Shown: positions 15,335 to 25,146, counted from the first letter of the stretch. The stretch: 64,000 bases of DNA from Clostridium bovifaecis (GCA_009738435.1 CP046522.1:1271249-1335248); one strand, 5' to 3'. Numbers and translations: made by a program. Notes: a model not told the origin generated them from the letters alone.

Positions 15335-16722
15335 AATGTCCACAATTATAAAAAATGGAACAATAGTAACCTCTGGAGATATATTTACAGGAGATATATA
15401 TTGATGAAGGAATTATAAAGGAAATAGGATTAAATCTAGAAAAACCTTGCGATAAGGTAATAGATGCTAGTGGTAAGTATGTAATCCCAGGAGGAATAGA
15501 CGTTCATACTCATCTTAATTTAGATGTAGGGATTGCAGTAGCTAGTGATGATTTTTATACAGGTACTGTAGCAGCAGCCTGTGGGGGGACAACTACTATA
15601 GTCGATCATATGGGCTTTGGACCAAAGGGCTGCAATCTGAGGCATCAAGTCGAAGTATATCATAAATATGCTAGGAATAATGCAGTTATAGATTATAGTT
15701 TTCACGGAGTTATTCAGCATGTAGATGAAGAAGTCTTAAATGAGATGCGGGAAATAGTAGAGCATGAAGGAATACCTAGCTTTAAAATTTATTTAACCTA
15801 TGATTATAGGGTTAGTGATGAAGAGGCACTGAAGGTTCTTCTAAGATTAAAAGAGCTAGGGGGAATTACTGCTGTTCATCCTGAAAATAACGATACCATA
15901 AAATACCTAAGGCAAAATTTTGTAAAGAATGGGCTAACTTCACCAATATATCATGCTCTTAGTAGGCCGCCGGAATGTGAAGGAGAAGCTGTAAATAGAA
16001 TTATTAACCTTGCAGCTATTGGAGGAGGGGCGCCTTTATATATTGTGCATTTGTCTTCAGCTTTGGCTCTAGATTATATAAAGTTAGCGCATAAGAGAGG
16101 ACAAAATGTATACTCCGAGACCTGTCCTCAGTATCTTCTTCTAGATGAAGAGAGGTATAATGAACCAAATAATGGAGGCTTAAAGTATATAATGAGTCCA
16201 CCTCTTCGAAAAAAAGAAAATCAAGTTCATCTCTGGAAAGCTATTAAGGATGGGCATATTAATACAGTGGCAACAGATCATTGTCCTTTTGCTTTTAACA
16301 AAGAAAAGCAGATGGGTAAAGAGGATTTCACAAAATGTCCAAATGGAGTTCCTGGAATTGAAGAGAGGATCCCACTTATGTTCTCAGAAGGTTTTATGAA
16401 AAGAAGGATAGATATAAACAAGTTTGTAGAAGTATGCTGTACTAACCCTGCAAAGATTTTTGGCCTTTATCCTAAAAAGGGGACAATACAAGTGGGATCT
16501 GATGCAGACATAGTTCTAATAAATCCCAAAAAGGAAGTTACTTTAACTAAGAGCATACTTCATGAAAATGTAGACTATACAGCTTATGAAGGGTTCAAGT
16601 TAAAGGGATATCCTGTACTTACTATGGTAAGAGGAGAAGTCATAGTAAGAGATAACAAGTTTATAGGACAAAAGGGCTATGGAAGATATATAAAGAGAAA
16701 TCTTGGCAAAACATTAGTATAA
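15335..16722 (+). pseudogene. hydA: D-hydantoinase/dihydropyrimidinase-family amidohydrolase (apparent frameshift)
   Basis: About 462 residues if one missing base near 15400 is restored; length and order match E. coli HyuA/HydA. It starts at ATG 15335 nine bases after the previous stop. Motifs are the metal site GGIDVHTHLNLD, the carbamylated-lysine region PSFKIYLTYDY, IVHLSSALAL, SETCPQYLLLD and TDHCPFAF. It opens cyclic ureides (hydantoin or dihydropyrimidine-like rings) and would act on a purine-derived imidazole ring. The break is within GATATATATTGATG, where the reading stops at 15404. Everything downstream is open for more than 400 codons, so the lesion is either very recent or a sequencing error. 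Confidence 0.86.
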
Positions 16723-16740
16723 ATTTAAGGGAGGGATATA

Positions 16741-17959
16741 ATGTCAAAAGACTTAAAGATAGATGAAGTCTTAAGATTGGCTGAAGAGTATAAAGATGAT
16801 ATGAGTATGTTTTTGAGAGATATGATAGCAATTCCAAGTGAAAGCTGTCAAGAAGAAAAAGTAGTTTTAAGAATAAAAGAGGAAATGGAGAAGGTGGGTT
16901 TTGATGAAGTAGAAATAGACCCTATGGGCAATATATTAGGATATATAGGCCATGGGAAACATGTTATAGCCATGGATGCTCATATAGATACAGTTGGTGT
17001 TGGCGATGCTAATCTGTGGAACTACAATCCTTATGAAGGCTATGAAGATGAAGAGATTATTCTTGGAAGAGGGGCAAGTGATCAGGAAGGTGGAATGGCA
17101 TCAATGGTATATGCAGGAAAAATCATAAAGGATTTAGGCTTAGAAGATGAATATACATTGATAGTTACAGGCACAGTTCAAGAAGAGGACTGTGATGGAC
17201 TATGCTGGCAGTACATTATTAATGAAGATGGCATAAGGCCAGAATTCGTAATTTCAACCGAGCCTACTTCTTGCAATATATAGAGGACAAAGAGGAAGAA
17301 TGGAAATAAAGGTAACAACCAGAGGAGTAAGCTGTCATGGTTCTGCGCCAGAAAGAGGTGATAATGCCATATTTAAGATGGCACCTATTTTAATTGAATT
17401 AAGAGCTTTGGCTGAAAATTTAATGGATAATGATTTCTTAGGCAAAGGAACTTTAACAGTATCAGAAATATTCTACTCTTCACCATCAAGATGTGCTGTA
17501 GCTGACGGATGTTCAATTTCTATAGACAGAAGGCTTACTTATGGGGAAACCTGGGAGTATGCTCTTGAGCAGATAAGAAATCTTCCAGCTGTTAAGTCAG
17601 CTAAGGCGGAGGTTGAAATGTATACTTATGAAAGGCCATCATATACAGGACTTGTATATCCTACGGAATCTTATTTCCCAACTTGGATTTTACCAGAAGA
17701 ACATATTGTGTGCGAAACAGCAGTAGATGCATATAAACAGTTATTTAGGGAAGACCCGCTAGTAGATAAGTGGATATTCTCAACCAATGGAGTATCTATA
17801 ATGGGAAGGTATGGAATACCGTGTATCGGCTTTGGACCAGGTCACGAAGATCAAGCTCATGCTCCAAATGAAAAGACCTGGAAGGATGAACTTACGAAAT
17901 GTGCTGCAATGTATGCTATAATTCCTAAATTGTATGTAAGTAAGTATGTTAATAAATAG
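16741..17959 (+). pseudogene. ygeY: YgeY-type M20 metallopeptidase/deacylase (apparent frameshift)
   Basis: About 406 residues when two bases (one TA unit) missing near 17280 are restored. It is an M20 zinc hydrolase: [13 protein letters not shown] for the first metal site, [14 protein letters not shown] for the bridging aspartate, VQEEDCDG for the catalytic glutamates and [15 protein letters not shown] for the last histidine. E. coli YgeY is listed as a probable peptidase and is part of the urate-degradation gene set; it may release diaminopropionate from an acyl or carbamoyl conjugate. It starts at ATG 16741 behind AAGGGAGGG. The break lies in AATATATAG, a TA repeat, as in the carbamoyltransferase gene that follows. 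Confidence 0.85.
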
Positions 17960-18057
17960 GTCATATATAAAGAAATTGTTGATTTTGTATTCATTTAAAA
18001 CAGAGCTAATTAAACAAATTATACAGATATAAAATTATAAATGGGGAGGAAATTAAT

Positions 18058-19039
18058 ATGCAAACAGTATTCAGAGGAAGACATTTTATTACATTAGAGG
18101 ATTATACTAAAGAGGAAATACAAACTATTTTGGATGTATCCTTTGATTTAAAGAAAAAGATGGCTATGGGAGTTGCAACTCCATATTTACCATATCAAAC
18201 GATGTTTCTAATGTTCTTTGAACAATCAACTAGAACAAGAAATTCTATGGAAGCAGGTATCGCTCAGTTAGGAGGGCACGCCAATTATTTAGATACAAGC
18301 ACTATGCAAATATCCCACGGAGAATCGGCTAAAGATACAGCAGTAATACTTTCAAGATTTGGTCACGCCATAGCCTGTAGAAACTGTTTCTGGGGGGTAG
18401 GAAATAAGTATTTAAGAGAAATGGCTGAGCATTCATCGGTTCCAGTAATGAATTTACAATGTGATTTATATCATCCAATGCAAGGTCTTGCAGATTTAAT
18501 GACGATTAAAGAGAAATTTGATGATATAAGGAACTTAAAGGTTTCTGTGATTTGGGCATATGCGACAACTCATAAAAAACCTATTTCAGTACCTGTAACT
18601 CAAGTATTATTGTTTCCAAGATTCGGAATGGATGTAACCTTAGCTTATCCGGAGGGATATGATCTACCAGATTGGGTAATTGAAAAGGCAAAAAAGAATG
18701 CTGAAAAAAATGGTGGAAGTTTTAGAATGACCCATAATATGGAGGAAGCTTATAAGAACGCAGATATAGTAATACCTAAGAACTGGGGAAGCTGGGTAAA
18801 CAATCAAAGTGCCGAAGTGGTTGATGACCTGTTAGAATCTTATAAAGGATGGAAGTGCACAGAGGAAATGATGGTTCTTACAAGCAAGAATTCTATATAT
18901 GCATGCTCTTCCAGCTGATAGAAATAATGAAGTTGAAGATTCTGTAATAGATGGACCGCATTCTGTAGTTTATGATGAAGCAGAAAATAGAATCCATACT
19001 GCAAAAGCTGTTATGACATTAACAATGGGTGGAAAATAG
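18058..19039 (+). pseudogene. ygeW: YgeW-type carbamoyltransferase (apparent frameshift near C-terminus)
   Basis: About 327 residues when a missing TA unit near 18897 is restored. It belongs to the aspartate/ornithine carbamoyltransferase family, with the carbamoyl-phosphate motif FFEQSTRTRNS, the pair YHPMQGLADLMT, and, across the break, YMHALPADR, the usual HxLP motif. The remaining 45 codons after the break are in another frame and end at TAG 19037-19039. In urate-type clusters YgeW is thought to transfer a carbamoyl group from a ureido compound to phosphate, giving carbamoyl phosphate for the carbamate kinase downstream. It is shorter than E. coli YgeW (about 400 residues). The start is ATG 18058 behind GGGGAGG. 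Confidence 0.84.
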
Positions 19040-19089
19040 TCTATGTATGGGGGGCTTTCTCCCCTATATATAGTTAAGGAGGATTATAA

Positions 19090-20036
19090 ATGAAGATTGT
19101 GCTAGCATTAGGGGGAAATGCACTTCAATCAAATCCAAAAGATACTTCACCAGAAAGTCAACTTTTAACATGTAGAGAAACAGCTAAATTTATTGTAGAC
19201 CTAATAGAGGATGGGCATAGCATATCTATTGTACATGGAAACGGGCCTCAGGTAGGACAAATATTAAGTACAATTGAGTATGGGCATAAAGCTAATCCAG
19301 ACAACAATGTATTAGTGCCTTTTGATGTTTGCGGAGCTTACTCTCAAGGATATATAGGATACCATCTTCAGAATTCTATACAATGTGAGTTAAAAAGAAG
19401 AAAATAGATAAGTCTGTAGCTACTGTTATAACTCAAATGTTGGTTAATAAGGATGATGAAGGTTTTAAAAATCCAACGAAGCCGATAGGCTCCTTTTATT
19501 CTAAAGAAGAAGCTGAGAGACTCTCAAAAGAAAACGGATATGTAATGAAAGAGGATGCGGGAAGAGGGTATAGAAGGGTAGTGCCATCTCCAAAGCCTAT
19601 AGATATAATTGAAAAGAATGTTATAAAAACAATGATTGATTTAGGAGTAGTTATAATATCCTGCGGCGGAGGCGGAATACCAGTAGTAGAAGAAGGTGAT
19701 GATATAAGAGGCATAGCAGCTGTAATAGATAAGGACTTTGCGGCAGAGAAACTGGCAGAAATCATTGATGCTAATATGCTATTAATACTAACAGCAGTAG
19801 ATAGAGTATGCATAAATTACAATCAGCCTAGCCAAAAGGAATTATGGTCAGCTACTATTGAAGAATTAGATGAATATATAAGCCAAGGGCAATTTGCCCA
19901 GGGTAGTATGCTTCCAAAGATAGAGGCTGCTAAAAGATTTGCGAAATTAGGCCAAAATAAAGTTGCTGTGATTGCATCACTAGATAAGGCAAAGGAAGCT
20001 ATTGCAGGATTGAGTGGAACAAGAATAATAGGCTAG
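19090..20036 (+). pseudogene. arcC: Carbamate kinase (apparent frameshift)
   Basis: About 315 residues with one A restored near 19395. Motifs of the amino-acid-kinase fold are present: VLALGGNALQ, HGNGPQVGQ, GAGRGYRRVVPSPKP for the carbamate-kinase substrate region, and SCGGGGIPV; ILTAVDRVCIN comes late. It makes ATP from carbamoyl phosphate and ADP, the energy-yielding end of the pathway. The break lies in a run of five A's (AAAAAGAAGAAAATAG) where six would keep the frame. It starts at ATG 19090 behind AAGGAGG. Last gene of operon B. Confidence 0.87.
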
Positions 20037-20179
20037 GAAAAATTTTAAAGAGTATAGTTTTAAGGAAAAATGAAAGAGCAAAAATTAGTTGAGGGGGTTT
20101 AGGAGCTTATAAAGGTAGATTTAAATAGGTATAAAATCTATTATAAAGTAATATATAAATAATAGGGAGGTGCCAAATA

Positions 20180-20344
20180 ATGAAAATTGAATTCTTCTAT
20201 AAATGCAAAGATGGACGTGTTATAGGTAAGGAAACTGAAAGCAAGGGGAAAATAGAAAAAGAAATAGAAGATATAAAGAACTTTGCTAAAAAGGAAGATG
20301 GTAATAAATGTTGTGAGGAATGTTTAATAGAGCTTGATGAATAG
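20180..20344 (+). CDS. Small cysteine-containing protein of unknown function
   Basis: A 54-residue frame starting at ATG 20180 behind GGGAGGTG. The sequence begins MKIEFFYKCKDG, has a charged helical middle (KGKIEKEIEDIKNFAKK) and ends with KCCEEC. The closely spaced cysteines could bind a metal. I do not recognise the family. It lies after the carbamate kinase gene and before a strong bidirectional hairpin, so it may be the last gene transcribed from that side. Confidence 0.55.
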   Translation: MKIEFFYKCKDGRVIGKETESKGKIEKEIEDIKNFAKKEDGNKCCEECLIELDE

Positions 20345-20373
20345 CTTAATCCAACTATGTACTGACACATAAC

Positions 20374-20420
20374 AGCTAATCACTAATCTCTAGATAAATT
20401 CTAGAGATTAGTGATTAGCT
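20374..20420. terminator. Bidirectional perfect hairpin between convergent genes
   Basis: A 21-bp perfect stem with a five-base loop (TAAAT) separates the plus-strand small gene from minus-strand thiE. It has no long T-run. Its arm contains TAATCACTAATCTCTAG; related AATCACTAATCGCTAG-type sequences occur near 24114-24128 and, inverted, 24273-24288, so it may belong to a dispersed repeat family. Confidence 0.6.
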
Positions 20421-20428
20421 AGTACTGA

Positions 20429-21042
20429 TTAGAGAGTTGACAGTTCTCTAGAAGCTTTCTCTACATTCTCGCTTCCTAGAATTGCTGATATTAAAGAAAT
20501 TCCCTGTACTCCGCTTTCAAGAACTAGCTTAGCATTTTCCTTATTTATTCCACCAATGGCTACAGAAGGTATATCTATATTTTAGTAATTTCTCTTAAGC
20601 CCTGAACACCTATAGGCTCGTCGATATCTTTTTTAGTTCCTGTATAGAAAACTGGTCCGAGACCTATATAGTCTGCTCCGTCCCTTTGGGCTTCTAGTGC
20701 TTCTTCTAAATTATTGGCAGAAATTCCTATGATTTTATCTTCACCCAGTATTTTTCTAGCTAATTTTAAAGGCATATCACTTTGTCCAAGATGAACGCCT
20801 TCAGCGTCTATAGCAATCGCTATATCTATTCTGTCATTTATTATTAGAGGAATATTATACTTAGATGTAATTTCTTTTACTTCTTTAGCTACTTCATAGA
20901 ATTCTCTTGTAGAAGCATCCTTTTCTCTTATCTGAATAAGAGTTACACCACCTTTTATAGCATCTTCAACGCATTTCTTTAAGCTTCTTCCATTTAAGAA
21001 GTTCCTGTCTGTGATTAAATATAATTTGTAGTTTATATCCAT
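20429..21042 (-). pseudogene. thiE: Thiamine-phosphate synthase (apparent frameshift)
   Basis: About 204 residues once an indel near 20573-20590 is corrected. The N-terminal part reads as a complete ThiE barrel: [42 protein letters not shown] and [15 protein letters not shown]. It stops after REITKI. Continuing in another frame gives IPSVAIGGINKENAKLVLES, the phosphate-binding end of the barrel, and a stop at 20429-20431. The enzyme joins HMP pyrophosphate and thiazole phosphate to thiamine phosphate. The gene overlaps thiM by ten bases and is last in the riboswitch-controlled operon. Confidence 0.85.
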
Positions 21043-21830
21043 TGGATTCTACCTTCTTTCTCTAGATTTTCTTCCCTTAGCAAGAATATTTCATCTATAA
21101 GCTTAACTTTAAAGCTGCCAGGGGCTTTAGCAGTTTTTGATGCATGCTCTCCAGCTAAATTCATGGACAATATTGAAGCTATAGCAGCAAAGAATTTGTC
21201 TTCTTCTACAGCAGCAGTTGCAGCTGTTAAAGCACCTACCATACAACCGGCACCTGTAACTAATGTTAAAAGATTTGTACCATTTTCGATTATAGCTATT
21301 CTCTCGCCATCTGTAATAATATCTTGAACTCCAGTAGCGGCAACTACACAGCTGCGTTTTCTAGCAAGAGATACACAGGCTTCTACTGAATTACTGCCAT
21401 CATCTACAGAGTCTACTCCTCTCACTTTTGCTTCATATCCTGCTAAGTATTTTATTTCTCCCAAGTTGCCTTTTATAATGTCAACCTTACCAACTTCAAA
21501 AATTCTTTGGATAAAATCAATCTTTCTTTTTATAGCACCGCAAGCTACAGGATCCAAAACTACAGGTATATTGTTGTTTTTAGCAGATAATACAGCCATA
21601 ATCATAGCCTGTTCTTGTTCCTTGGTTAAAGTCCCTAGGTTTATATAAATAGATGATGAAATTTTTGCAAAGTCATAGGTTTCATCATAAGCCTCAGCCA
21701 TAGCGGGAGATGCTCCAAAAGCTAATAATATATTTGCACAATCATTTATTGTTACATAGTTTGTGATGGCATGTACTAGTGGCGTTTTTTCTCTAACTTT
21801 AGTTAGGACATTACATACTTCTTTAATCAT
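21033..21830 (-). CDS. thiM: Hydroxyethylthiazole kinase
   Basis: 265 residues of the ThiM ribokinase-like fold: [18 protein letters not shown] at the N-terminus, [14 protein letters not shown] and the phosphate loop [15 protein letters not shown]. It phosphorylates the thiazole alcohol for thiamine salvage. The start chosen is the ATG at 21830, nine bases after AGGAGG; an upstream in-frame ATG (21878) would add 16 residues unlike the family. It is downstream of thiD and overlaps thiE. Confidence 0.93.
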   Translation of the reverse strand: MIKEVCNVLTKVREKTPLVHAITNYVTINDCANILLAFGASPAMAEAYDETYDFAKISSSIYINLGTLTKEQEQAMIMAVLSAKNNNIPVVLDPVACGAIKRKIDFIQRIFEVGKVDIIKGNLGEIKYLAGYEAKVRGVDSVDDGSNSVEACVSLARKRSCVVAATGVQDIITDGERIAIIENGTNLLTLVTGAGCMVGALTAATAAVEEDKFFAAIASILSMNLAGEHASKTAKAPGSFKVKLIDEIFLLREENLEKEGRIQWI

Positions 21831-21948
21831 ACTAATTCCTCCTAAATATTTCTTAATATAGCTTTGAAGTTTCAACATTTTTAATATGTTATTGTTTGTA
21901 AACTCAAATATCTGTTTTGAAGGGGCTGTTTAAAAAGGAAATTGAGAT

Positions 21949-22749
21949 CTAATAAATTATACCGCCCTTATTATATAAATCTATAAAGTGTCCTACAGGA
22001 CCAACCCCATGACCAATAGAAAATGAGTTTTTAATCGCCATACTTATGTAATCCTTCGAAAGCTTTACTGCTTCATCAATACTGTGGCCTTTAGCTAAAA
22101 AGCTTGCTATTGCTGAAGAGAGAGTGCATCCAGTACCATGAGTATTTTTAGTTTCTATCCTTGTTCCTTCTATAGATAAGAATTTATTATCAAAGTATAG
22201 AACATCTGTTGAATCGTTGCATCTGTGTCCACCTTTCACTAGTATATTTTTTACTCCATAGCTGTTAATTTCTAAAGCAGCTTTTTTCATATCCTCTTCA
22301 GAAGTTATTTTTATTCCAGTAAGTTCTTCTGCTTCAGGTATGTTAGGAGTTACAATATCTGAAATACTAATCAAGTTTTTTAATTCATGGATTGCCTCAG
22401 GTTTTAAAAGATAGTATCCGCTCTTAGAAATCATAACAGGATCTAAAACTATGTTTTTAATTTTATATTCTAGCAATATGTTCTTTATAGTTGAAATAAT
22501 TTCAGAATTAGATACCATGCCTATCTTCACAGCATCTACCTCTATATCATCAAAAATTGCCCTCATCTGAGCCTCAACTATTTCCTTGCTGATTTCCTGT
22601 ACTGCAGTAACGCCTTGAGTATTTTGAGCTGTCACTGCACAGATTACGCTCATTCCATAAACCCCAAGTGCACTCATAGTTTTTAAGTCTGCTTGTATGC
22701 CAGCGCCACCGCAGCTATCGGATCCAGCGATAGTTAATACTTTTTTCAT
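21949..22749 (-). CDS. thiD: Hydroxymethylpyrimidine/phosphomethylpyrimidine kinase
   Basis: 266 residues with the ThiD motifs TIAGSDSCGGAGIQAD, VLDPVMISKSG, ILVKGGH and NTHGTGCTLSSAIA, the last holding the catalytic aspartate region of ribokinase-type enzymes. It phosphorylates HMP and HMP-P. It is the first gene after the TPP riboswitch and starts at ATG 22749 behind GGAAAGGGTG. The gap of about 118 bp to thiM holds nothing I can name. Confidence 0.94.
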   Translation of the reverse strand: MKKVLTIAGSDSCGGAGIQADLKTMSALGVYGMSVICAVTAQNTQGVTAVQEISKEIVEAQMRAIFDDIEVDAVKIGMVSNSEIISTIKNILLEYKIKNIVLDPVMISKSGYYLLKPEAIHELKNLISISDIVTPNIPEAEELTGIKITSEEDMKKAALEINSYGVKNILVKGGHRCNDSTDVLYFDNKFLSIEGTRIETKNTHGTGCTLSSAIASFLAKGHSIDEAVKLSKDYISMAIKNSFSIGHGVGPVGHFIDLYNKGGIIY

Positions 22750-22830
22750 AAAATCACCCTTTCCTTTAAAATAAAAAACAGCACCCAGCTTAACAAATAT
22801 TGCATGAGTGCTTTAGAGCAGTAAGTAAAA

Positions 22831-22866
22831 TATAAAAAGCTTCTTTGCCACAAAGCATAAGAAGCT
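22831..22866 (-). terminator. Riboswitch-controlled intrinsic terminator before thiD
   Basis: On the minus strand an 8-bp stem AGCTTCTT/AAGAAGCT is followed by TTTTATATTTT. It lies directly after the TPP aptamer, as expected for the expression platform that stops transcription when TPP is bound. Confidence 0.8.
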
Positions 22867-22887
22867 GTATATACTATATACTACTTT

Positions 22888-22972
22888 ATTGCTTCCTGCG
22901 CTAGCATTATCTAGGTTCAGGTTCGAAGGGTTAGAATGTGTTCCTCTCAGCCATATTGGGCACCCCCGCAAT
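22888..22972 (-). ncRNA. TPP (THI-box) riboswitch
   Basis: Read on the minus strand, the sequence has the canonical THI-box pieces in order: GGGGGTGCCC, GGCTGAGAGG, ACCCTTCGAACCTGA, TCTAGATAATGCTAGCGCAGG. It precedes thiD-thiM-thiE and is followed by an intrinsic terminator, so the operon is switched off by thiamine pyrophosphate. Confidence 0.96.
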
Positions 22973-23003
22973 ACTTATATATTGGATTTTAAATTATAAG
23001 TTA

Positions 23004-23031
23004 ATTATATCATAATTTATAAAGTTTACAA
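23004..23031 (-). promoter_or_regulatory. Promoter of the thiamine operon
   Basis: On the minus strand TTGTAA and TATAAT are separated by 16 bases, about 30 bp before the riboswitch aptamer. A reasonable housekeeping (sigma-A) promoter. Confidence 0.6.
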
Positions 23032-23155
23032 CTAACTCAAACTAAGCTCTTAATATTTTTTTAGTATAGGATTAGCTTTAGGTAAGTTTTATGGTATCAA
23101 TAATAACCATATGTTTCATATTCTAAAGTGAAGTAGTATTTTTAGGAGATGTAAA

Positions 23156-24079
23156 ATGAAAATTGATGCTGTCTTTGAAGGAGGAGGAGTAAAAGGAATA
23201 GCACTAGCAGGAGCTGTATGCTGCCTTGAAGATAGAGAATTTAAATTTGAAAATCTTGCAGGCACATCAGCAGGAGCTATTGTGGCATCACTAATAGCAG
23301 CTGGATACTCTGGTAGAGAATTAAAGGATATTATATTACAAATTAATTATACCAAGTTTTTGGAGAAGAGCATTCTAGATAAATTTAAAATTACCTCTTT
23401 TCTTGGAAAGGCTATAAATTTATTTAAAGATAAGGGCGTTTATTCTGGGGATCCAATAGAAAAGTATATAGAAGAATTACTTAAGATAAAAGGGAAAATA
23501 AGATTTAAAGATGTGAGCAGAAATGGAAAGTCATATCTTAAAATAATAGCATCAGATATTACAAGAGGAGATATGTTGATTTTACCAGATGACCTTATAC
23601 TCTATGGCATGGAGCCTCTAGAATTTCCTATTGCTACAGCTGTAAGAATGAGTATAGGAATTCCATTGCTTTTTAAACCAGTAAAGCTTAAGTATAAAAA
23701 TGAAACAAGCTTTATTGTGGATGGAGGAATCTTAAGCAATTATCCGATTTGGATATTTGATGGAGAAGACACACCAACGTGGCCTACATTTGGGCTAAAG
23801 CTTATAGAAGATAGTACTAGTCTTACTGCAAGAGGTAAGAATGATATATTCTCATTTGTATTTGACATAGTAGGTACTATGATTAATAAAAATGAGGAAG
23901 TATATGTAAAGCATAAAGACTGGGTTAGGACCATAGGAATACCTACCTTGGGAGTAGGAGCTACTCAGTTTAATAAAATCAATACAATGGGCATGAAGCT
24001 TTTTGAATCAGGATACAACAGTGCAGAAGAGTTTTTAAAGACATGGAGTTTTACAGAATATAAAAGGATGTTTATGTAA
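23156..24079 (+). CDS. Patatin-like phospholipase family protein
   Basis: 307 residues. The patatin features are the oxyanion-hole loop EGGGVKGIALAGA (about 8-20), the nucleophile elbow GTSAGA with the catalytic serine, and the DGG motif holding the catalytic aspartate (VDGGILSNYP). It is probably a cytoplasmic acyl hydrolase acting on membrane lipids; no signal peptide is seen. It starts at ATG 23156 behind AGGAGATG. It is transcribed alone, divergently from the thiamine operon, and a perfect hairpin (24084-24112) follows the stop. Confidence 0.9.
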   Translation: MKIDAVFEGGGVKGIALAGAVCCLEDREFKFENLAGTSAGAIVASLIAAGYSGRELKDIILQINYTKFLEKSILDKFKITSFLGKAINLFKDKGVYSGDPIEKYIEELLKIKGKIRFKDVSRNGKSYLKIIASDITRGDMLILPDDLILYGMEPLEFPIATAVRMSIGIPLLFKPVKLKYKNETSFIVDGGILSNYPIWIFDGEDTPTWPTFGLKLIEDSTSLTARGKNDIFSFVFDIVGTMINKNEEVYVKHKDWVRTIGIPTLGVGATQFNKINTMGMKLFESGYNSAEEFLKTWSFTEYKRMFM

Positions 24080-24083
24080 CACT

Positions 24084-24112
24084 AGAAATATTTTGCGAAG
24101 CAAAATATTTCT
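24084..24112. other. Perfect 13-bp hairpin after the lipase gene
   Basis: AGAAATATTTTGC and its complement flank GAA. It has the same type of apex (TTTTGC...GCAAAA) as the hairpins at 3040-3176 and has no T-run. It may end the lipase transcript or be a repeat remnant. Confidence 0.5.
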
Positions 24113-24347
24113 AAATCACTAATCGCTAGTAGGTCAGCGGTAAGATAATGTTGTAGATGCTAAGCCCTTATTATGTGGAGTTAGAAGAAGTTTGTAGTTA
24201 GTTTTTACTTCATTTTGCTTTACACTGCAACATCAATTTATTCTCAACATCTGAAGCTTAACATCTATATTTTAGTGATTAGCGATTAGAGACTAGGGAC
24301 TATCCAATAAGAAAATTGCATCGGAATTTTCTTATTCTTATATGTTG
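24113..24347. repeat. Intergenic repeat region with inverted copies of a short motif
   Basis: AATCACTAATCGCTAG (from 24114) and an inverted near-copy TAGTGATTAGCGATTA (from 24273) bracket about 150 bp without coding potential. A hairpin AATAAGAAAATT/AATTTTCTTATT follows at about 24307-24337. The motif is related to the arms of the hairpin at 20374-20420. Confidence 0.45.
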
Positions 24348-24521
24348 TTATCTAAATTTTTGCGAAAAGTCATCTAGCTGTTTAGTGGCGCTATAAATAT
24401 TATTCAAGGCTGCAGGAATTTCTTGGGTGGCAGCTGCTTGTTCTTGGCTCTGATTAGCGAGATTCCTTATTTCGTTAGCCGCTACACCAAAGCCCCTTCC
24501 TTGTTCTCCAGCTGCCACTTA
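24348..24521 (-). pseudogene. Methyl-accepting chemotaxis protein, C-terminal remnant
   Basis: On the minus strand the bases from about 24521 to the TAA at 24348-24350 read GEQGRGFGVAANEIRNLANQ and then a coiled stretch to a stop. This matches the hairpin tip of the MCP signalling domain that contacts CheA and CheW, followed by the descending helix. Only about 57 residues remain; there is no start, sensor or membrane part. It is the end of a chemoreceptor gene left by a deletion, in a gap of about 690 bp. Confidence 0.8.
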
Positions 24522-24669
24522 CCCTATCCTTAGTTATATCTCAATAGTACCATAAGTTTCAAAGAAACATAACGATTCCCATTTGCAAATTTGGCCTTCT
24601 ATAAAAATAAGCGTTAAACAATTTTTAATGGTTTTCTTTACAAAAGGGTGTAGAAGCATTATAATAAAA

Positions 24670-24710
24670 GTGTATTAAGTGTACTAGTTAAACTAATACA
24701 CTTAATACAC
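24670..24710. promoter_or_regulatory. Long palindromic operator upstream of the GntR regulator
   Basis: GTGTATTAAGTGTA and its complement TACACTTAATACAC bracket an interrupted palindromic centre; the whole 41-bp stretch is nearly symmetrical. It lies about 60 bp before a YtrA-type GntR gene. Regulators of this type often bind such sequences at their own promoter. Confidence 0.7.
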
Positions 24711-24768
24711 TTAGTACAATACATAAATATAATAAATTTTAACATCGCATCAGGAGGTGAAATTTAAT

Positions 24769-25146
24769 TTGATAAATATAGACAGCAAGAACAATAGACC
24801 TATATATGAACAAATCATTGATGCAGTAAAAGAGAATATTTTAAAAGGAATATTACAACCAGGAGATAAACTTCCCTCAGTAAGGGAGATGTCATCTCTT
24901 ATTACTGCAAATCCTAATACTGTAAGCAGGGCTTATATGGAGCTGGAGCGTCAGGGAGTCATTGAGACCATTAGAGGTAGAGGAACATATGTATCTTCAA
25001 ACTATAAGCCAAAGGTGGAGGAAAATAGAATGGAAAAATTGAAAGATGATATAAAGAAGATAATCCTAGAAGCCCATTACATGGGAATTAAGAAAGAGGA
25101 TATTGTAAAATTAATAAATGAATTTTATGAAGAGGTGAAAAAGTAG
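24769..25146 (+). CDS. GntR-family (YtrA subfamily) transcriptional regulator
   Basis: 125 residues. The N-terminal winged helix has PIYEQIIDAVKENIL, KLPSVREMSS, NPNTVSRAYMELERQG and a wing GRGTYVS. The short C-terminal helix without a large effector domain marks the YtrA subfamily, which usually represses linked ABC transporters. The start is TTG 24769, nine bases after AGGAGGTG; a GTG at 24757 is inside the ribosome site. Its stop overlaps the GTG of the first ABC ATPase. It probably acts on the 41-bp palindrome upstream. Confidence 0.92.
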   Translation: MINIDSKNNRPIYEQIIDAVKENILKGILQPGDKLPSVREMSSLITANPNTVSRAYMELERQGVIETIRGRGTYVSSNYKPKVEENRMEKLKDDIKKIILEAHYMGIKKEDIVKLINEFYEEVKK

